The notes under the pieces are model-generated. The model did no database searches, was not told where the DNA came from, and saw nothing but the letters and a program-made list of their open reading frames with translations. From an uncultured Oribacterium sp. (GTDB taxonomy: Bacteria > Bacillota > Clostridia > Lachnospirales > Lachnospiraceae), in the NCBI GenBank assembly GCA_934270345.1, contig CAKQPT010000059.1:1-6587 (forward strand): a stretch of DNA of 6,587 nt. The letters run 5' to 3'. Positions 1-6,064 of this stretch are shown piece after piece (positions within the stretch are counted from its first letter, which is position 1; every line of letters starts with the position of its first letter). Made by a program: the position numbers and the translations under genes.

Positions 1-68
1 TTCAGGGTCTGTGTATTAATCGATCTTTGATTTTCAAGGTTCGTTGTGCTCTCGTTTTCTGCGACAGC
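1..68 (-). other. 5' leader of an off-window transcription unit, probably a stable-RNA (rRNA/tRNA) operon (partial)
   Basis: This is the stretch transcribed from the strong promoter at 75-103, running leftwards off the window. It has no open reading frame with a ribosome binding site. On the minus strand it carries CCTTGAAAATC (about 30-40), which resembles the boxA-like element (CTTTGAAAACT type) found in leaders and spacers of Bacillota rRNA operons. The promoters, the boxA-like element and the absence of coding capacity all point to an rRNA or tRNA operon starting beyond base 1. The RNA gene itself is not visible, so this is an inference. Confidence 0.4.
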
Positions 69-74
69 TTGTTT

Positions 75-103
75 ATACTATCAAACTGTTTCGCTTTTGT
101 CAA
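75..103 (-). promoter_or_regulatory. Sigma-A promoter, proximal of two tandem promoters for the left-edge operon
   Basis: On the minus strand, -35 TTGACA (103-98) is followed by a 17-bp spacer and -10 TAGTAT (80-75). A TATAAA overlaps the -10 at 77-72 but at a poorer 20-bp spacing. The -35 is preceded by an A-rich stretch (about 104-125) resembling an UP element. The ten bases GTGCTTGACA are shared with the upstream promoter at 179-207. A perfect -35 with 17-bp spacing and A-rich upstream DNA is typical of stable-RNA promoters. Confidence 0.7.
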
Positions 104-178
104 GCACTTTTTTAAATTTCTTTTTGTCAATCGCTTGAAAAGAATCTGTAAATTCGTTCCCTCGCGGTGACTTGACAT

Positions 179-207
179 ACTTTAACAAACATGGCGTGCG
201 CTGTCAA
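179..207 (-). promoter_or_regulatory. Sigma-A promoter, distal of two tandem promoters for the left-edge operon
   Basis: On the minus strand, -35 TTGACA (207-202) is followed by 17 bp and -10 TAAAGT (184-179). An A-rich block lies just upstream (about 215-235). The core is flanked by a 7-bp inverted repeat, CTTGACA at 171-177 and TGTCAAG at 202-208 on the plus strand. With the promoter at 75-103 it forms a tandem pair about 100 bp apart, an arrangement common at rRNA operons. Confidence 0.6.
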
Positions 208-247
208 GCACCAATCTGAATTTTTTTCAAATTCTAACGCTTCATAT

Positions 248-267
248 AAAAAGTTCCCGGAGGGACT
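248..267 (-). terminator. Intrinsic terminator of the CvpA-family gene
   Basis: On the minus strand, arms AGTCCC (267-262) and GGGAACT (258-252) pair with one bulged A and a 3-base loop, followed by a run of five T. It begins about 25 bases after the stop codon. The stem is short, so termination may be incomplete, but position and T-run fit the end of this transcript. Confidence 0.6.
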
Positions 268-292
268 CTACTTAGTTAAGTTAAACTGGTAC

Positions 293-958
293 TCAGCTGG
301 CGCACGCCTCGAAGATATGAACGAAGATATTCGCCTCCTTTAGATAGAAAAGCCAGCTCGTCGGATCATTAAACTGCATCGCGATATTCAGGGTCAGCGG
401 ATTTTCCGGCAGGAAACTGATGACGATCAGAAAGATCCATATATAGACGATGGACTCCACGAGACCGAGTACAGCCCCCAGTGTCCGATTCATGAAGTTC
501 AGCACCGGAAGTTCCGCTACACGCGCAAGGATCGCGAACGCAAGCTTCACGAGGAGTGTCACAACGATAAGAAGAAGTATAAAGGTGATCACACTCACAA
601 GCATACCGGTGATCCGATCCGCGATATACTCCGTCAGCTTATCCAGCCCCAGCAGCTGATAAAAAAGGTCGACACTCTCGCTTGCTGCGCTTTCCGCCCC
701 TGCTGCCGCTCCCTCTCCGAATGCGATCTTTTCCACGCGCTTTGCTACCAGCTCCCGCAGCACAGGATTCTGGTCGATCCAGGTCTGTACCGTCGGAAGA
801 AGCATGCGCGTCGCAATCAGTGAAACGACGATCGATACGATATTCACCGACATGCGCACGAGCCCCTTTCGGTAGCCATAGAGAAACATCGCGACCATGA
901 ATGCCGCCACGCCGATCTGTACCCATCCGTCCATTAAAATTGTTATTAATTCAGTCAT
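293..958 (-). CDS. CvpA-family integral membrane protein
   Basis: This 221-residue inner-membrane protein resembles the CvpA (colicin V production) family. In E. coli CvpA is needed for colicin V production or export; its molecular activity is not settled. Four hydrophobic segments are visible, at about residues 12-28, 35-56, 116-146 and 157-183. The family's N-terminal signature is present: a glycine/tyrosine-rich turn with GYRKGLVR (28-35) between segments 1 and 2. Segment 4 follows LNFMNRTLGAVLGL (153-166), another typical CvpA block. Between segments 2 and 3 is a soluble loop with a small-residue insert, GAAAGAESAASES (83-95). The ATG at 958 follows a purine-rich AGGAAGAGAG. The gene is separated from the upstream operon by a terminator and has its own terminator at 248-267, so it is probably monocistronic. 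Family assignment is fairly secure; the cellular role is not. Confidence 0.85.
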   Translation of the reverse strand: MTELITILMDGWVQIGVAAFMVAMFLYGYRKGLVRMSVNIVSIVVSLIATRMLLPTVQTWIDQNPVLRELVAKRVEKIAFGEGAAAGAESAASESVDLFYQLLGLDKLTEYIADRITGMLVSVITFILLLIVVTLLVKLAFAILARVAELPVLNFMNRTLGAVLGLVESIVYIWIFLIVISFLPENPLTLNIAMQFNDPTSWLFYLKEANIFVHIFEACAS

Positions 959-994
959 CGCTCTCTTCCTGCTGCATCATCGCCCTTCTGATCT

Positions 995-1022
995 ATTCTA
1001 TATAGTACTTTTACATGCTGTT
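995..1022 (-). promoter_or_regulatory. Weak candidate promoter for the CvpA-family gene
   Basis: On the minus strand there is a good -10, TAGAAT (1000-995), overlapping TATATA (1004-999), about 37 bases before the ATG. At 17-bp spacing the -35 position reads GAACAG, a poor match to TTGACA. The gene must have a promoter somewhere here because a strong terminator lies upstream. A weak -35 could mean dependence on an activator. Confidence 0.35.
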
Positions 1023-1066
1023 CTGATTCGTTTTCCATTCGTCGTATCACGCTGATCAGAGCGCAG

Positions 1067-1087
1067 CCTCTCTTTCTGATGCACGAA
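1067..1087. repeat. 21-bp direct repeat, copy proximal to the CvpA-family gene
   Basis: Perfect 21-bp match to 1128-1148. On the minus strand the unit starts TTCGTGCATC and ends AGAAAGAGAGG. It lies upstream of the candidate CvpA-family promoter, so it could be a binding site in the promoter region. No protein family is recognised as its binder. Confidence 0.8.
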
Positions 1088-1127
1088 TGAATAAAGAAAG
1101 CTGACAGCGGCTGAGCGGCAACGAAAC

Positions 1128-1148
1128 CCTCTCTTTCTGATGCACGAA
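1128..1148. repeat. 21-bp direct repeat, copy proximal to the dnaX-operon terminator
   Basis: Perfect copy of 1067-1087, offset by 61 bp. In this copy the flanks let TCTTTC (1132-1137) and GAAAGA (1146-1151) form a 6-bp hairpin with an 8-base loop; the other copy lacks this extension. The identical portion is therefore the linear sequence, not the hairpin. It lies just past the terminator that ends the upstream operon. Confidence 0.8.
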
Positions 1149-1155
1149 AGATGGG

Positions 1156-1190
1156 AAAACAAAACGCCCCTCCTCGCAGAGGAAGGGGCG
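1156..1190 (-). terminator. Strong intrinsic terminator of the dnaX-ybaB-recR-TPR operon
   Basis: On the minus strand, the arms CGCCCCTTCCTC (1190-1179) and GAGGAGGGGCG (1175-1165) pair over 11 bp with one bulged T and a 3-base loop, followed by TTTTGTTTT. It begins 15 bases past the stop codon of the 700-residue protein. There is no T-run on the plus-strand side, so it acts in one direction only. Confidence 0.92.
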
Positions 1191-1204
1191 CGCTGTCTCT
1201 TACA

Positions 1205-3307
1205 TCAGCCGATAAAATTGTCTTCCCGAAGAATCAGCCGGTTCTCCTTATCGTACTTCGGATGGAACATGCCGGTCAGCTTCTTTCCGAGGCTCGGTGC
1301 CTCTGCCTTATCTGCCGCTTCCTCGATCAGCTCTTCAGCACTTTCCTTCGTGAGCTCGACCCCATCCTCCTGCATCATCTCGATACGCTCATAGAGCGCC
1401 AGCACGGTCTTTCCGACGAGCACACAGTCGATTTCACGCGCATACTGCTGTGCGTAATTTGCGAAGTCCTCGACGCTCATCTCCTGGTAGTAATCTCCCG
1501 GAAGCTTGTCCTCCGGCTGTGCCGCTGCGTTTCCGTCTGCATCTGCCTTTTCTTCGGTCAATGCTTCCTCATCGTACCCCTCCGCGACCGCTGTCTCTGC
1601 CGGGTAATCCACAGCGTCTGCTGCGGAATCCACCTGGTTTTTCTGCGGTTCTGCGTATGCGCTGTCCACAGTGGAGTCTGCTGCCGGCATGTCAGCCGCT
1701 GATGTATCCACATATTTATCCGATGAATCCACTTCTACACCCGTATCCTCTGTTCCGTGCAGTGGGACCGGTGTGCGGTCTTCACTGTACGAAGGTGCAG
1801 CGGTCTCACGGTTTTCCACGGCAGCGTCTGCCTGTACCGGGGCATCGAGATCCACATCCTCGACGAGTTCATCCTCCTCTTCCTCGACGTCCGATACGAG
1901 ATCGAACTTCTTGATGAAGAGCGGACGGTCCTCTGCCATGCGATCGAAGTGGTCCATGACATCCACGAGTACGACCGAGCTCGAGTCGGTGAGGGTATCG
2001 ATATAATCGCCGATTTCGTCGACGACATCATAGGTCAGCGCACCGGCATTCTCGACGATCAGATCCTTCCCTGCGATTTTCGGCACGAATGCCGCGAAGC
2101 CACGCTCGTTCAGTCTCGTGGCATCCGTCTTCGCAACCTTGAAATTAAATCCATAGAGATCATGGAAGTACTTGATTTCGTCGATGGCGATCTTCAGTCC
2201 ATCCGCACGGGTCTTCGCCTCGATGATCATATGATAGTTGTGGAGTTCTTCTTCCTTCTGTGGAATTTTATGCACCGCACTCTGGATGGCTTCCACCGCA
2301 TCGGCGGCTGCCCCCTGCATATCATGATCGGATACCTGTGCAGCACCCGGCACTGCGGTGGATGGCGTCACGACCGGATCCGATCCAGCTGCTGTTAAAA
2401 CAGCCGCAGACTCTGGTGCCGCAGCGGCTGCCATCGAGGCAGTGGCTGTGGTATATGCATGCTGGTCGTCTGCATTGGCTTCTGCCGTTTTCTGGTAGAT
2501 GGTCGCATTTTCCTCGGACGACGGCTGCACAGCCTCGGTTGACGGCGTGGTGATCGTATCGGTCGTACCTTCCAACTGTGTTTCAGCTGCGAGCTCGGCA
2601 TCGACTTCTGCCTTTAAGGCCGGACTCTGGGCTTCCACGAGATTTCCATCGGTATCGGCGAATGCCTCGGATACCTTGCGGAGCTTCTCCTCATACTTGC
2701 TGCGGTTTTCCACGAGGTCCATCTGCTCCTTCGAGAGGGAGCGGTACTGGAGCTTCAGCTCCATGGCCTTATCCACATACTGTCCGAGGCCGAAGAGAAG
2801 CATGATTTTATCGCAGGTGCGGACGCACGCATCCTCACAGCCTGCTTCACTGTAAAGCTTCGCGAGGGTATAGAGCCACTCCTCGTCCACTTCCTCAGAG
2901 GTATACTCCTCGAGTGGTGCGATGAGCTGCTCAGCGCTGGCCCCCTTCGCCTTCAGGATCAGGTAGCGAAGAAGAAACTGTCTGGAATCGTCCGGACTCA
3001 TCTCACAGAACTCGTGATAAAATTCCTGCGCATCCTGGAGATCGCCTGCCTTGACGGATATTTCAGCCAGCTTGTACAGAAAGCGTTTGCCGACCGGGGC
3101 ACGCTCAAACGCCAGCAGAAGGATGTCCTTCGCCTCTTCATATTCACTGTTATGCTCATAGATATCCGCGACGTAGGAAAGAAGATTTGCATTTCGAACG
3201 CGACGCCAGTCGATCGTATCGGCGATCTGCATCGCGGTCTTATAGTCTCCCTGCTCTGCCATCTTGCGCATCTGCTCTGCTTTGATATTAAACTCGTACT
3301 TATCCAT
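1205..3307 (-). CDS. Large TPR protein with a degenerate AAA+-like domain, function unknown
   Basis: The product has 700 residues with no signal peptide or membrane segment, so it is probably cytoplasmic. The function is not recognised. Residues 1-215 are helical TPR-like repeats, clearest at 42-70 (Y..A..Y......Y.EA), 75-105 and 144-172. Residues 216-345 are an Ala/Thr/Ser/Glu-rich linker. Residues 355-475 resemble the CbbX/SpoVK-type AAA+ ATPase fold. The position of Walker A reads EAKTRADGLK (363-372) instead of GxxGxGKT, and that of Walker B reads DLIVENA (415-421) instead of a hydrophobic run plus DEA. An acidic patch, EEEEDE (475-480), follows. Residues 487-600 are a second low-complexity acidic linker. 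Residues 605-700 form a helical tail ending in LILREDNFI. The ATG has AAGGAG nine bases upstream and lies 24 bp after the recR stop. It is the last gene of the operon. The coding call is certain; the pseudo-ATPase reading is inference. A scaffold role is possible but untested. Confidence 0.9.
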   Translation of the reverse strand: MDKYEFNIKAEQMRKMAEQGDYKTAMQIADTIDWRRVRNANLLSYVADIYEHNSEYEEAKDILLLAFERAPVGKRFLYKLAEISVKAGDLQDAQEFYHEFCEMSPDDSRQFLLRYLILKAKGASAEQLIAPLEEYTSEEVDEEWLYTLAKLYSEAGCEDACVRTCDKIMLLFGLGQYVDKAMELKLQYRSLSKEQMDLVENRSKYEEKLRKVSEAFADTDGNLVEAQSPALKAEVDAELAAETQLEGTTDTITTPSTEAVQPSSEENATIYQKTAEANADDQHAYTTATASMAAAAAPESAAVLTAAGSDPVVTPSTAVPGAAQVSDHDMQGAAADAVEAIQSAVHKIPQKEEELHNYHMIIEAKTRADGLKIAIDEIKYFHDLYGFNFKVAKTDATRLNERGFAAFVPKIAGKDLIVENAGALTYDVVDEIGDYIDTLTDSSSVVLVDVMDHFDRMAEDRPLFIKKFDLVSDVEEEEDELVEDVDLDAPVQADAAVENRETAAPSYSEDRTPVPLHGTEDTGVEVDSSDKYVDTSAADMPAADSTVDSAYAEPQKNQVDSAADAVDYPAETAVAEGYDEEALTEEKADADGNAAAQPEDKLPGDYYQEMSVEDFANYAQQYAREIDCVLVGKTVLALYERIEMMQEDGVELTKESAEELIEEAADKAEAPSLGKKLTGMFHPKYDKENRLILREDNFIG

Positions 3308-3331
3308 TTGGTTTTTCTCCTTAGGATCCTA

Positions 3332-3928
3332 TTATAGCGTTATTCTTCCGTCCAGTGCACGAAGTAATGTAACCTCATCGATATTTTCGATATCACCGCC
3401 CACCGGTACACCGGAGGCGATTCTGGACACCTTGATGTTGAGCGGCTTAATCAGCTTCGTGATATAGGTCGCCGTGGTTTCTCCTTCGAGTGAAGAATTG
3501 GTGGCGATGATGACTTCCTCCACATCTCCCTGCAGGCGGGCCATCAGCTCCTTGAGACGGATGTCGTCCGGACCGATGCCCAGCATCGGCGAGATGGCGC
3601 CGTGAAGTACATGGTATACACCCTTGTACTTACCTGTGCGTTCATAGGCGGACATATCACGGCTGTTTTCCACGACCATGATCTGCCTGTGGTCACGCTC
3701 CTCGGATGCACAGATCGGACAGATCTCCTGATCGGTGATCGTACAGCAGACCTTGCAGTAGTGTACGTTGTTTCTCGCTTTTACGATGGCATCCGCAAGC
3801 TCGGTCGCCTGCTCCTTCGGTGCATTGATGATGTGAAAGGCCAGGCGCTGTGCGCTCTTCTGCCCGACACCAGGAAGCCGGGACAGCTCACTCACCAGTC
3901 TCGAAATATCCTTCGAAAAGTATTCCAT
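3332..3928 (-). CDS. recR: Recombination mediator protein RecR
   Basis: RecR works with RecO (and RecF) to load RecA onto SSB-coated single-stranded DNA at gaps and stalled forks. The protein has 198 residues, the usual family length. In order it has a helix-hairpin-helix DNA-binding motif, LPGVGQKSAQRLAF (18-31), and a four-cysteine zinc finger C58-x2-C61 and C70-x2-C73. A Toprim domain (about 80-175) follows, with the acidic motif VVENSRD (85-91), YHVLHGAISP (105-114) and ATNSSLEGETTATY (142-155). The conserved tail has SGVPVGGDIENIDE (172-185) and LLRALDGR (188-195). All diagnostic residues are intact. The start codon overlaps the ybaB stop as TGATG, so translation is probably coupled. The Shine-Dalgarno GGAGGA lies inside the end of ybaB, about 11-12 bases before the ATG. 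Confidence 0.98.
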   Translation of the reverse strand: MEYFSKDISRLVSELSRLPGVGQKSAQRLAFHIINAPKEQATELADAIVKARNNVHYCKVCCTITDQEICPICASEERDHRQIMVVENSRDMSAYERTGKYKGVYHVLHGAISPMLGIGPDDIRLKELMARLQGDVEEVIIATNSSLEGETTATYITKLIKPLNIKVSRIASGVPVGGDIENIDEVTLLRALDGRITL

Positions 3929-4263
3929 CAGAGACCGAGTCCTCCGGTCAGCTTCCCCATCTGGCTCTGCGAATCCTCGTCGGCGCTCTCCAGTGCCTGG
4001 TTTACGGCGGCGACGATCATATCCTCGAGGGTCTCTACATCCTCCGGATCCACAGCGTCCTTGTCCAGCTCGAGCTTCGTGAGTACCTTCGCACCTGTGA
4101 CGGTCGCCTTCACTGCGCCACCGCCGGCCTGGCCTGTGTACTCCTTCTTTGCAAGCTCTTCCTGGGTCTCCTCGAGCTTACGCTGCATACGCTGATACTG
4201 CTTCATAATGTTGTTCATATTCATACCCGGCATACCACCCGGGAATCCACCATGCTTTGCCAT
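3928..4263 (-). CDS. ebfC: YbaB/EbfC family nucleoid-associated DNA-binding protein
   Basis: This 111-residue protein belongs to the YbaB/EbfC family, small dimeric nucleoid-associated proteins that bind DNA. The N-terminus is a flexible Gly/Met-rich segment (residues 4-16) containing GGMPGMNMNN. A long amphipathic helix follows with the family pattern MKQYQRMQRKLEETQEEL (20-37). After it come the beta core VKATVTGAKVLTKLELD (51-67) and the DPEDVETLEDMIVAAVNQA segment (72-90). The C-terminus is Gly-rich. The length is typical. AAGGAG lies 6-7 bases before the ATG in the 17-bp gap after dnaX, and the stop overlaps the recR start by one base. The dnaX-ybaB-recR order is conserved across many bacteria and supports a role in replication or repair, though the exact job of YbaB is unsettled. 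Confidence 0.95.
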   Translation of the reverse strand: MAKHGGFPGGMPGMNMNNIMKQYQRMQRKLEETQEELAKKEYTGQAGGGAVKATVTGAKVLTKLELDKDAVDPEDVETLEDMIVAAVNQALESADEDSQSQMGKLTGGLGL

Positions 4264-4280
4264 AAAAAACTCCTTTTCTT

Positions 4281-5888
4281 TTATCCTTCTGTTTCTACTT
4301 GCATATGGATCTTCGAAAGATCCTCATCGGTCACATAAACCGTTGCTGCCTCATTCTCTTCAGAGAGTACCGTCGAGAAGCGAATGTCCTTATGGTACTT
4401 CTCTGCGACGATCCGACGAATCTCAGGGATGCTTGCCTCCTGCTCGAGGAGATGAGCGGCCGCCCTGCTTCTCGTTACGATCGTCATGCCGGATCGATCA
4501 CGATCCGGTCGCACATAGCTTTCATCCCGTATAAGCGCTGCCGACAGAGCCGGGATGGTGATGGCCGCACAGATGCTTCTCCACTCTTTTTTCAGGAGCT
4601 GGAGGTCCTCATACTGCGCGCGCGGGAGCGTCACCTTCTTCGGTGTGGAGGCCAATGCCGGCTGCGGAGCGACGTTGTTCTGGTCGCCTGCATTGGCGCT
4701 CGCTGCAGCTGCCGGAAGCGGTGTACCGGCCGGAAGATTCCGAAGCGTGCGCTGAATCTCCGCGAGGCGGGCATTCATCCCCTCCGGACTCGCATCGGTC
4801 TCCGGATAGGCGAGCTTCATGAAGCTCGTTTCGATCAGGATCCGCTTCTGTGTTGCATAGCGGAGCTGATTACTGAGATCACTCAGCATGCGTATATAGC
4901 GCATGAGCTCAACCGTCGAGAGAAGTGAAGCATCTTCCTTCAGGCGCTTCAGATTCTCGCTCGACATATCCACCAGACCAGAGAGGTCATCCACGGTGGA
5001 GGCGAGCAGCATATTTCGTGCATACATAACGAAATCCGAGACGAACTGGCTGAGCTCCCGGCCCTGATCGATGACCTCGGCGACAAGCTGCAGTCCGGTC
5101 TTCACATCCTTCTTCGAAAGCGCGCGCACGAGATCCGAGAACACGGCGGTATCCACCGCGCCCAGGATGCTCAGTGCATCCTCATACTCGATCCGGCGGT
5201 CAAACTGGAAGGCGGAGCACTGGTCGAGCAGCGATACGGCATCTCGCATGGAACCATCTCCGGAACGCGCGATATAGTGCAGCGCCTCATCGGAAACCTG
5301 AATATTCTCTGCATCCGAGATCTCACGCAGTCGTGCAGCGATCGTGTCGGTCGTGATGCGCTTGAAATCATAGCGCTGACACCGTGAGAGAATCGTAATC
5401 GGAATCTTATTCGGCTCGGTCGTTGCGAGGATGAAGATGACATAGGATGGCGGCTCCTCCAGCGTCTTCAGAAAAGCATTGAAGGCCGACTGGCTGAGCA
5501 TATGTACCTCATCGATGATATAGACCTTATACCTGCCGTCGACCGGTGGATACTGGATCTTATCCCGGATCTGACGGATATCATCGACACCATTGTTGGA
5601 AGCGGCATCCATCTCCACGACATTCATGCTGGACTCGCTGAGGATCGCCTGGCAGCTCGGACACTCGTTGCACGGGTTTCCATCGATCGGATGCTCGCAG
5701 TTCACTGCACGTGCGAGGATCTTCGCGACAGAGGTCTTACCGGTTCCACGGGTACCGCAGAAAAGGTAGGCATGTCCGATCCGCCCGGTCATGATTTGAT
5801 TTTTGAATGACGCAGTGATGGCATCCTGTCCCTTGATCTCATCGAAGGTACGTGATCTCCATCGCCTGTACAGTGCAGTATAACTCAA
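4281..5888 (-). CDS. dnaX: DNA polymerase III subunit gamma/tau (clamp loader ATPase)
   Basis: DnaX is the motor subunit of the clamp loader, which opens and places the beta sliding clamp on primed DNA. From the chosen TTG start the protein has 535 residues. The AAA+ module (about 1-240) has Walker A GTRGTGKT (45-52), zinc-binding cysteines C64, C73, C76 and C79, and Walker B VYIIDEVH (122-129). It also has sensor-1 region LATTEPNK (154-161), the SRC arginine-finger motif (168-170) and sensor-2 GSMRDAVSLLDQ (212-223). Domain III, which oligomerises, follows to about 360. A Pro/Ala-rich linker (about 385-418) leads to a C-terminal domain (421-535) of the type in Bacillota DnaX. I prefer TTG at 5888 over the ATG at 5918: AAAGAGG sits 8 bases before the TTG, the family N-terminus SYTALYRRWR begins right there, and the extra ten codons contain the ribosome binding site. 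No programmed frameshift signal is evident. Confidence 0.97.
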   Translation of the reverse strand: MSYTALYRRWRSRTFDEIKGQDAITASFKNQIMTGRIGHAYLFCGTRGTGKTSVAKILARAVNCEHPIDGNPCNECPSCQAILSESSMNVVEMDAASNNGVDDIRQIRDKIQYPPVDGRYKVYIIDEVHMLSQSAFNAFLKTLEEPPSYVIFILATTEPNKIPITILSRCQRYDFKRITTDTIAARLREISDAENIQVSDEALHYIARSGDGSMRDAVSLLDQCSAFQFDRRIEYEDALSILGAVDTAVFSDLVRALSKKDVKTGLQLVAEVIDQGRELSQFVSDFVMYARNMLLASTVDDLSGLVDMSSENLKRLKEDASLLSTVELMRYIRMLSDLSNQLRYATQKRILIETSFMKLAYPETDASPEGMNARLAEIQRTLRNLPAGTPLPAAAASANAGDQNNVAPQPALASTPKKVTLPRAQYEDLQLLKKEWRSICAAITIPALSAALIRDESYVRPDRDRSGMTIVTRSRAAAHLLEQEASIPEIRRIVAEKYHKDIRFSTVLSEENEAATVYVTDEDLSKIHMQVETEG

Positions 5889-5904
5889 TGAAAAAACCTC
5901 TTTT
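5886..5904 (-). promoter_or_regulatory. Ribosome binding site and TTG start of dnaX
   Basis: On the minus strand AAAAGAGG (5904-5897) lies 8 bases before the TTG codon (5888-5886). The in-frame ATG 30 bases upstream has no comparable purine-rich site. This decides the start and removes ten non-conserved residues from the N-terminus. Confidence 0.85.
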
Positions 5905-6027
5905 GTTCTTATATGCATTCATCCGCTTATCCGTCGAACGATGTATGTTCCGTCGATGAAAATACGCCATGAAATGCGGTTTCTGCTGCCTGAAGCAGCG
6001 ATAAGCCTGGTACGGCAATGTAAACTA
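5889..6027 (-). other. Untranslated leader of the dnaX operon
   Basis: About 139 nt separate the expected transcription start (about 6027) from the TTG start. No supported small ORF is seen. On the minus strand GCTGCTTCAGGCAGC (5996-5982) forms a compact hairpin. GCTTATC (6006-6000) can pair with GATAAGC (5931-5925), closing a domain of about 80 nt that would contain this hairpin and a weaker one around CGCATTTCATGGCG (about 5977-5964). TCGACGGA occurs twice (about 5956-5949 and 5936-5929). Bacilli carry the SRP RNA gene upstream of dnaX, but the conserved SRP domain IV loop is not visible here. The pairing is suggestive only. Confidence 0.45.
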
Positions 6028-6033
6028 AGGAAG

Positions 6034-6062
6034 ATTATACAAGGCCAGGTGGAGATTTTCAA
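6034..6062 (-). promoter_or_regulatory. Sigma-A promoter of the dnaX-ybaB-recR-TPR operon
   Basis: On the minus strand, -35 TTGAAA (6062-6057), a 17-bp spacer and a perfect -10 TATAAT (6039-6034). The -35 starts immediately after the T-run of the tRNA terminator. Transcription would start near 6027. It is the only good promoter upstream of dnaX after the tRNA terminator, and no terminator is seen until 1156-1190, so all four genes are probably cotranscribed. Confidence 0.85.
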
Positions 6063-6064
6063 TT

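Noticed and set aside
98..130. Third minus-strand TTGACA (130-125) as another tandem promoter
   Set aside because: At 17 bp the -10 position reads GTGCTT. The segment is better read as the A-rich upstream part of the promoter at 75-103.
172..200. Plus-strand TTGACA at 172-177 as a divergent promoter
   Set aside because: The sequence 17 bp downstream is CGTGCG, not a -10, and only minus-strand genes follow.
1165..1190. The strong hairpin as a bidirectional terminator
   Set aside because: Only the minus-strand side has a T-run (1156-1164). The plus-strand side continues CGCTGTCTCT.
1757..2398. Plus-strand open frame of 213 codons
   Set aside because: It lies wholly opposite the 700-residue gene, has unusual composition, no ribosome binding site and no family resemblance. 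It is a shadow of the minus-strand gene.
4587..4592. Run of six A in dnaX (minus strand) as a possible programmed -1 frameshift site like that of E. coli dnaX
   Set aside because: The run lies as CTG AAA AAA GAG in frame, so a -1 slip would pair the first tRNA with GAA and does not fit the X XXY YYZ pattern. It is too short for transcriptional slippage, and the C-terminal domain continues intact in frame.
5919..6060. SRP RNA (scr/ffs) gene expected upstream of dnaX by analogy with Bacilli
   Set aside because: The conserved domain IV loop is not present on either strand. The plus strand has CTGAAGCAGCGATAAG, which loosely recalls the 3' side, but the rest is missing and the promoter points the other way.
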